DNA from: Bradyrhizobium sp. CCBAU 53421
Lineage (GTDB): Bacteria > Pseudomonadota > Alphaproteobacteria > Rhizobiales > Xanthobacteraceae
DNA length: 64,000 nucleotides
NCBI RefSeq assembly: GCF_015291625.1
Contig: NZ_CP030047.1
Coordinates: forward strand, 2,356,001 to 2,420,000
Direction: 5' to 3'
In this document: in pieces, positions 60,319 to 64,000 of the stretch
How the letters are laid out: every line of letters starts with the position of its first letter
Position numbering within the stretch: position 1 is the first letter of the stretch
Program-made: the position numbers and the translations under genes
The notes under the pieces: model-generated
Told to the model about the DNA's origin: nothing
Seen by the model: the letters and a program-made list of their open reading frames with translations, nothing else
Database searches by the model: none

Positions 60319-60422
60319 GATCCCGTGATCCGTGGACGAATGCGATCACAATACGGAATACGAGGCGCTGATGAAAGCGCCTCGTTGTCCCGTCGCATTC
60401 CGATGTGGGTCGCGCTCGCGAC

Positions 60423-61277
60423 CTACCAGGTCGCCGTGCCCTTCATGGTCGGCTGGCCCTCGGCATTCGCGGTCCACAGCTCCATGCCGCCATCCTTGTC
60501 GTTGGCATTGATCGAGAACTCGCTGCCCTCGAACAGCGGCTGCACGCCGCGATAGCTGAGCTTCTTCGGCGGCCTGCCGCCACGCAGTTTCGCGGCGAGC
60601 TCGACGATGAAGGAAGCCTGCAACGGGCCGTGGAAGATCAGGCCCGGATAGCCCTCGACCTTGGTGACGTAGTCGCGATCGTAGTGGATGCGGTGACCGT
60701 TGAAGGTCAGCGCCGAGTAACGGAACAGCAGCACCGGATCGGAGACATGGCTTTCGCGATGCTGCGCGACCGGGGGAGGCGGCGGCGCCTTGGCGGGCGC
60801 TGCAGCCTGTGTGCTCGTCATCTCGCGATAGACGATGTCCTGCCGCTCGCGGACCGCAAGCCCGCGCGAGGTCGTCACCTCGTGATTGACCGAGACGAAG
60901 CACAGCGTGCCGGTCGAGCCCGATTTCACCGTGACGTCGGCGATCTTCGAGGTCCGCTTGGCGTCGTCGCCGATGCGCAAGGCGTCGAAGAATTCGAGCT
61001 CGCCGCCGGCCCACATCCGGCGCGGCAGCGGCACCGGCGGCAGGAAGCCGCCGCGGGTCGGATGGCCGTCGGGGCCGAGCTGCGACATCGGAAACACCGG
61101 CTGCGCCAGGCACCAATGCGTGGTCCACGGTGCGGCATCGCCGGCCTTCGGCTCGCCGATCTCCTGGAACAACGTCGCGCGCAGGCCCATCACGAGATAC
61201 TTCGTGACGACGTCGGAGGCCTCCGTGGTCTTGCCGATCCACTGGCGGAGATGATCGAGGTCGAGTTTATCGGTCAT
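60423..61277 (-). CDS. MaoC/FAS1-like acyl-CoA hydratase (284 aa)
   Basis: Double hot-dog hydratase like mesaconyl-C4-CoA hydratase or HTD2. The N-terminal half holds LGPDGHPTRGGFLPPVPLPR and WAGGELEF; a Pro/Ala linker (AAAPAKAPPPPPVAQ) joins the catalytic half, with the hydratase motif as NGHRIHYDRDYVTKVEGYPG followed by LIFHGPLQA. Last gene of a three-gene minus-strand operon; it probably hydrates the enoyl-CoA made by the upstream dehydrogenase. Confidence 0.88.
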   Translation of the reverse strand: MTDKLDLDHLRQWIGKTTEASDVVTKYLVMGLRATLFQEIGEPKAGDAAPWTTHWCLAQPVFPMSQLGPDGHPTRGGFLPPVPLPRRMWAGGELEFFDALRIGDDAKRTSKIADVTVKSGSTGTLCFVSVNHEVTTSRGLAVRERQDIVYREMTSTQAAAPAKAPPPPPVAQHRESHVSDPVLLFRYSALTFNGHRIHYDRDYVTKVEGYPGLIFHGPLQASFIVELAAKLRGGRPPKKLSYRGVQPLFEGSEFSINANDKDGGMELWTANAEGQPTMKGTATW

Positions 61278-61302
61278 GATATTTGCCCGGGCAGGAGGGA
61301 TC

Positions 61303-62403
61303 TCAGGATCGTTTGATGCGCTCGCCGATCGCGGGCACCTTGCCGTAGTGCCTGTTCTCGCCGACCACGATCGCGGCCGGCGCCGGATAGCTGACCTTGC
61401 CGTTCGGCGTGTCGACCTCGATGCGGCGCAGATGCGGATGCTTGGCAAGGTCGTCCATGCTGTTGACCTCGGCGAACGCAATGTCGGCCTCGGCGAGCTT
61501 GGCCAGCAAGTCCTCGCGCGTCAGTCTGCCAAAACTGTCGCTGACGATTCCGTCGGTCAGCGCGCGATTGCGCACGCGCTCGACCATGTTGGCAAAGCGC
61601 GGATCGTCGGGCAGGCCCGGCTGGCCCAGCACCTTGGCGCACAGCGTCTTCCACTCGCGCTCGCTCTGGATCGAGATCAGGATCTCCTTGCCGTCCCTGG
61701 AGCGGAACACGCCGTAGGGCGCGATCGAGGGATGGGCGAGGCCGATCCGCTTCGGCGACTTGCCATCCTCGGCATTGAGCAGCGGCACGGTGAGCCAGTC
61801 GGCCATCACGTCGAACATCGAGATCCGGATGTCGGCACCCTCTCCGGTGCGGCCGCGCCCGATCAGTGCTTCGAGGATCGCGGCATGCGCGGTGGCGCCG
61901 GTCGCCACGTCGACGATCGACATGCCGACGCGCGAGGCGCCCTCGGGGCCGCCGGTGATCGAGGCAAGCCCGCTTTCGGCCTGGATCAGGAGGTCATAGG
62001 CCTTGCGGTCGGCGTACGGGCCGGTGTCGCCATAGCCGGTGATGGTGCACATGATCAGCTTCGGATAGGCCTTGCGCAGCCGCTCGCGTGAGAAGCCGAG
62101 CTTGTCCATCGAACCCGGCTTCAAATTCTGCAGCAGCACGTCGGCGCCCGCGATCAGCTCCTCGAGTTGCGCGCGGCCTTCCTTGGTGGCGAGGTCGACC
62201 ACCGCGGAATCCTTGCCGCGGTTGAGCCAGACGAAATAGCTGCTCTGGCCCTTCGCCGCGGCGTCGTAGCCGCGGGCGAAATCGCCCTCCGGCCGCTCGA
62301 TCTTGATGACATGAGCGCCGGCGTCCGCCAAGCGTGACGAGCAGAACGGCGCGGCAACCGCCTGTTCGACGGCAACGACGGTCAATCCCTCAAGCGGCAG
62401 CAT
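61303..62403 (-). CDS. class III CoA transferase (366 aa)
   Basis: CaiB/BaiF-type enzyme that activates an acid by moving CoA onto it. LADAGAHVIKIERPEGDFAR is the N-terminal motif and D165 in MSIVDVATG is the expected catalytic Asp. The ATG at 62403 starts MLPLEG; a TTG two codons earlier is also possible. It lies between the dehydrogenase (12 bp upstream) and the MaoC hydratase (25 bp downstream), suggesting activation, dehydrogenation and hydration of one carboxylic acid. Confidence 0.9.
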   Translation of the reverse strand: MLPLEGLTVVAVEQAVAAPFCSSRLADAGAHVIKIERPEGDFARGYDAAAKGQSSYFVWLNRGKDSAVVDLATKEGRAQLEELIAGADVLLQNLKPGSMDKLGFSRERLRKAYPKLIMCTITGYGDTGPYADRKAYDLLIQAESGLASITGGPEGASRVGMSIVDVATGATAHAAILEALIGRGRTGEGADIRISMFDVMADWLTVPLLNAEDGKSPKRIGLAHPSIAPYGVFRSRDGKEILISIQSEREWKTLCAKVLGQPGLPDDPRFANMVERVRNRALTDGIVSDSFGRLTREDLLAKLAEADIAFAEVNSMDDLAKHPHLRRIEVDTPNGKVSYPAPAAIVVGENRHYGKVPAIGERIKRS

Positions 62404-62414
62404 GGTCAAGCAAC

Positions 62415-63584
62415 TCAGTAGGAGCGGGGCATGCCGAGCACGTGCTCGGCGACGAAGGACAGGATCAGATTGGTCGAGATCGGTGCCACCTGGTAGAGCC
62501 GGGTCTCGCGGAATTTGCGCTCGACGTCGTACTCCTCGGCGAAGCCGAAGCCGCCATGGGTCTGCACGCAGGCGTTGGCCGCTTCCCAGGACGCATCCGC
62601 CGCCAGCATCTTGGCCATGTTGGCCTCTGCGCCGCAGTCGAGGCCGGCTTCATATTTGCGGGTGGCTTCCTTCACCATCAGTTCGGCCGCGCGCATCGAG
62701 GCGTAGGCTTTCGCGATCGGGAACTGGATGCCCTGATTTTGGCCGATCGGCCGGCCGAACACGCTGCGCTCCTTGGCGTAATTGGTGGCCTTCTGGATGA
62801 ACCACTTCGCATCGCCGACGCATTCGGCCGCGATCAGGATGCGTTCGGCATTCATGCCGGACAGGATGTAGCGGAAGCCCTTGCCTTCCTCGCCGATCAG
62901 GTTCTCCGCCGGCACCTTCATGTCGGTGAAGAACACTTCGGTCGTGGCGTGGTTCATCATGGTGCGGATCGGGCGAATCTCGAGGCCCTTGCCCTTCACC
63001 TCGCGCATGTCGACGATGAAGACCGAGAGCCCGTCGGTGCGCTTCCTGGATTGCTCCTTCGGCGTGGTGCGCGCCAAGAGGATCATCAGGTCGGAATATT
63101 CGGCGCGGCTGGTCCAGATCTTCTGGCCGTTGACGACGTAGTGGTCGCCATCGCGGCGCGCGAAGGTCTTCAGCGACGAGGTATCGGTGCCGCTGGTCGG
63201 CTCGGTGACGCCGAACGCCTGCAGCCGCAATTCGCCGGTCGCGACCTTCGGCAGATATTTCGCTTTTTGCGCGTCGTTGCCGTGCCGCAGCACGGTGCCC
63301 ATCGTGTACATCTGGGCGTGGCAGCCGCCGCCGTTGCAGCCGGCGCGCTGGATCTCTTCCAGGATCGCCGCCGCCGCCGACAGCTTCAGGCCCGCGCCGC
63401 CATATTCCTCGGGGATCAGCACCGAGAGATAGCCGGCCTCCGTCAGCGCATCGACGAACTCCTTCGGATAGGCCATCTGGCGATCAAGCTTGCGCCAGTA
63501 TTCGCCGGGAAACTGCGCGCAGAGCTTTGCGACGGCGTCGCGGATGTCGGAATGGTCGTCGGTGTGCTGTTCTTGTGCGGTCAT
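62415..63584 (-). CDS. acyl-CoA dehydrogenase (389 aa)
   Basis: FAD-dependent dehydrogenase, first gene of the operon. GVTEPTSGTDTSSLKTFA is the FAD/substrate loop, KIWTSRAEYSDLMI the second, and ERILIAAECVGDAKWF the helix with the probable catalytic Glu (NAERIL); a THGGFGFAEEYDVERKFRE end follows. Unlike the pair at 15-17.6 kb it looks self-sufficient. The operon is divergent from a LysR gene, its likely regulator. Confidence 0.92.
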   Translation of the reverse strand: MTAQEQHTDDHSDIRDAVAKLCAQFPGEYWRKLDRQMAYPKEFVDALTEAGYLSVLIPEEYGGAGLKLSAAAAILEEIQRAGCNGGGCHAQMYTMGTVLRHGNDAQKAKYLPKVATGELRLQAFGVTEPTSGTDTSSLKTFARRDGDHYVVNGQKIWTSRAEYSDLMILLARTTPKEQSRKRTDGLSVFIVDMREVKGKGLEIRPIRTMMNHATTEVFFTDMKVPAENLIGEEGKGFRYILSGMNAERILIAAECVGDAKWFIQKATNYAKERSVFGRPIGQNQGIQFPIAKAYASMRAAELMVKEATRKYEAGLDCGAEANMAKMLAADASWEAANACVQTHGGFGFAEEYDVERKFRETRLYQVAPISTNLILSFVAEHVLGMPRSY

Positions 63585-63612
63585 GATTTCGTCTTGCCGA
63601 GAGGTTGCGCCA

Positions 63613-63660
63613 GGGCGTTTTCGGGCGAACTGGAAATTCGTTCGCGTGAAGAAAACGCCC
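63613..63660. repeat. GCGTTTTC-family repeat, reverse copy
   Basis: Ends GGGCGTTTTC (63613-63622) and GAAAACGCCC (63651-63660) are perfect complements. Read on the minus strand it matches the second part of the element at 25507-25550 (GCGTTTTCTTCACGCGA ... TTCGC-CGAAAACGC). It is in the divergent region between the dehydrogenase and LysR genes. Confidence 0.85.
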
Positions 63661-63736
63661 GCTGTTGTGGGGCCCCGGTAAACTCCCTATGCTGTTTTGT
63701 TATAGCGTATGAACCTGCCTTCCAGGATTGGCAAGT

Positions 63737-64000
63737 ATGGATTTCCGCCAGCTTAGGACCTTTGCGTGCGTCGCGGAACTCGGGAGTCTGAGCAAGGCGT
63801 CCGATACCTTGCGGGTCGCGCAGCCGGCGCTGAGCCGGCAGATCAAGCTGCTGGAGCACGAGCTGCGGACCGAATTGTTCACGCGCAACGGCCGAGGCAT
63901 GGTGCTGACCGATGCCGGCCGGCTGCTGCTGGCGCGCACCGGCGGTATCGTGCGGCAGATCGACCAGATCCGCGACGACATCCAGTCCGCGGGCGGCGCG
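63737..64000 (+). CDS. LysR-family regulator, N-terminal part (cut by window end)
   Basis: Open from ATG 63737 to the last base (88 codons). The winged helix is typical: MDFRQLRTFACVAELGSLSK, ASDTLRVAQPALSRQIKLLE, LFTRNGRGMVLTDAGRLLL. The effector domain lies outside the window. It is divergent from the acyl-CoA dehydrogenase/CoA transferase/MaoC operon and is its probable activator. GGCAAG lies near the ATG. Confidence 0.92.
   Translation, partial: MDFRQLRTFACVAELGSLSKASDTLRVAQPALSRQIKLLEHELRTELFTRNGRGMVLTDAGRLLLARTGGIVRQIDQIRDDIQSAGGA

Noticed and set aside
1..64000. Search for tRNA, rRNA, riboswitch, prophage, secretion or restriction/defence genes
   Set aside because: No gene or motif of these kinds was found; all intergenic spaces are under about 300 bp and hold mainly palindromic repeats or short promoter regions.

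Overview
The window is high-GC alphaproteobacterial chromosome, almost certainly Bradyrhizobium or a very close relative. Three things support this. A chromosomal subclass B3 metallo-beta-lactamase very like BJP-1 of Bradyrhizobium sits at 53.9-54.7 kb. PutA is the short form without a DNA-binding domain and lies divergently from an Lrp-type regulator, as in other alphaproteobacteria. Several families of palindromic intergenic repeats occur that are typical of this group. I see no rRNA, tRNA, CRISPR array, transposase, integrase or phage gene. The region reads as a stable chromosomal segment rich in catabolic and detoxification genes.

Layout. 0-3 kb: alpha/beta hydrolase, divergent AraC regulator and maleylacetate reductase-like enzyme. 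3-9 kb: exported GH1 beta-glucosidase, exported M1 aminopeptidase, acetolactate synthase-like ThDP enzyme. 9-15 kb: phosphoglucomutase, an epimerase overlapping a DapA-family aldolase, and an orphan form II CoxL-type molybdenum hydroxylase subunit. 15-18.5 kb (minus): two dissimilar acyl-CoA dehydrogenases plus an enoyl-CoA hydratase. 18.6-20.6 kb: LemA followed by two TPM-domain genes. 20.8-25.5 kb: GST, MHS-type transporter, a cyclic-nucleotide-binding protein overlapping an MBL hydrolase, and an Ala/Pro-rich membrane protein. 25.6-30.2 kb: exported CxxCH protein, flavin monooxygenase, aromatic-acid type MFS transporter, tiny membrane protein. 30.3-35.3 kb: class III CoA transferase and the putA/putR pair. 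35.4-42.9 kb: secreted proteins, a long TPR protein, CspA, a SorAB-like sulfite dehydrogenase, and a membrane/[2Fe-2S]/adenylate cyclase fusion. 43-49 kb: GT39 glycosyltransferase, YcjF/YcjX pair, HlyIII protein, SDR. 49.4-53.6 kb: TetR regulator with an HpaB/AbfD-superfamily flavoprotein, and benzoylformate decarboxylase. 53.9-59.2 kb: B3 MBL, tautomerase, HxlR regulator and a divergent detoxification run (VOC, isochorismatase-like, epoxide hydrolase, ABM monooxygenase). 59.2-64 kb: HisC, then a MaoC hydratase / CoA transferase / acyl-CoA dehydrogenase operon divergent from a LysR gene cut by the window end.

The most distinctive signals are these. (1) Two 190-bp palindromic elements lie in the same orientation and bracket the tetR/HpaB-like pair. 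(2) A perfect 9-3-9 inverted repeat lies between the HxlR gene and the detoxification run, a strong operator candidate. (3) A redox-sensor-like adenylate cyclase fusion and a separate one-domain cyclic-nucleotide-binding protein, translationally coupled to an MBL hydrolase, occur in the same window. (4) Intergenic repeats supply the stop codon, and in one case the C-terminus, of the gene before them. I found no clear evidence of a wholly new multi-gene machine; the best candidates are given with tests that would settle them.
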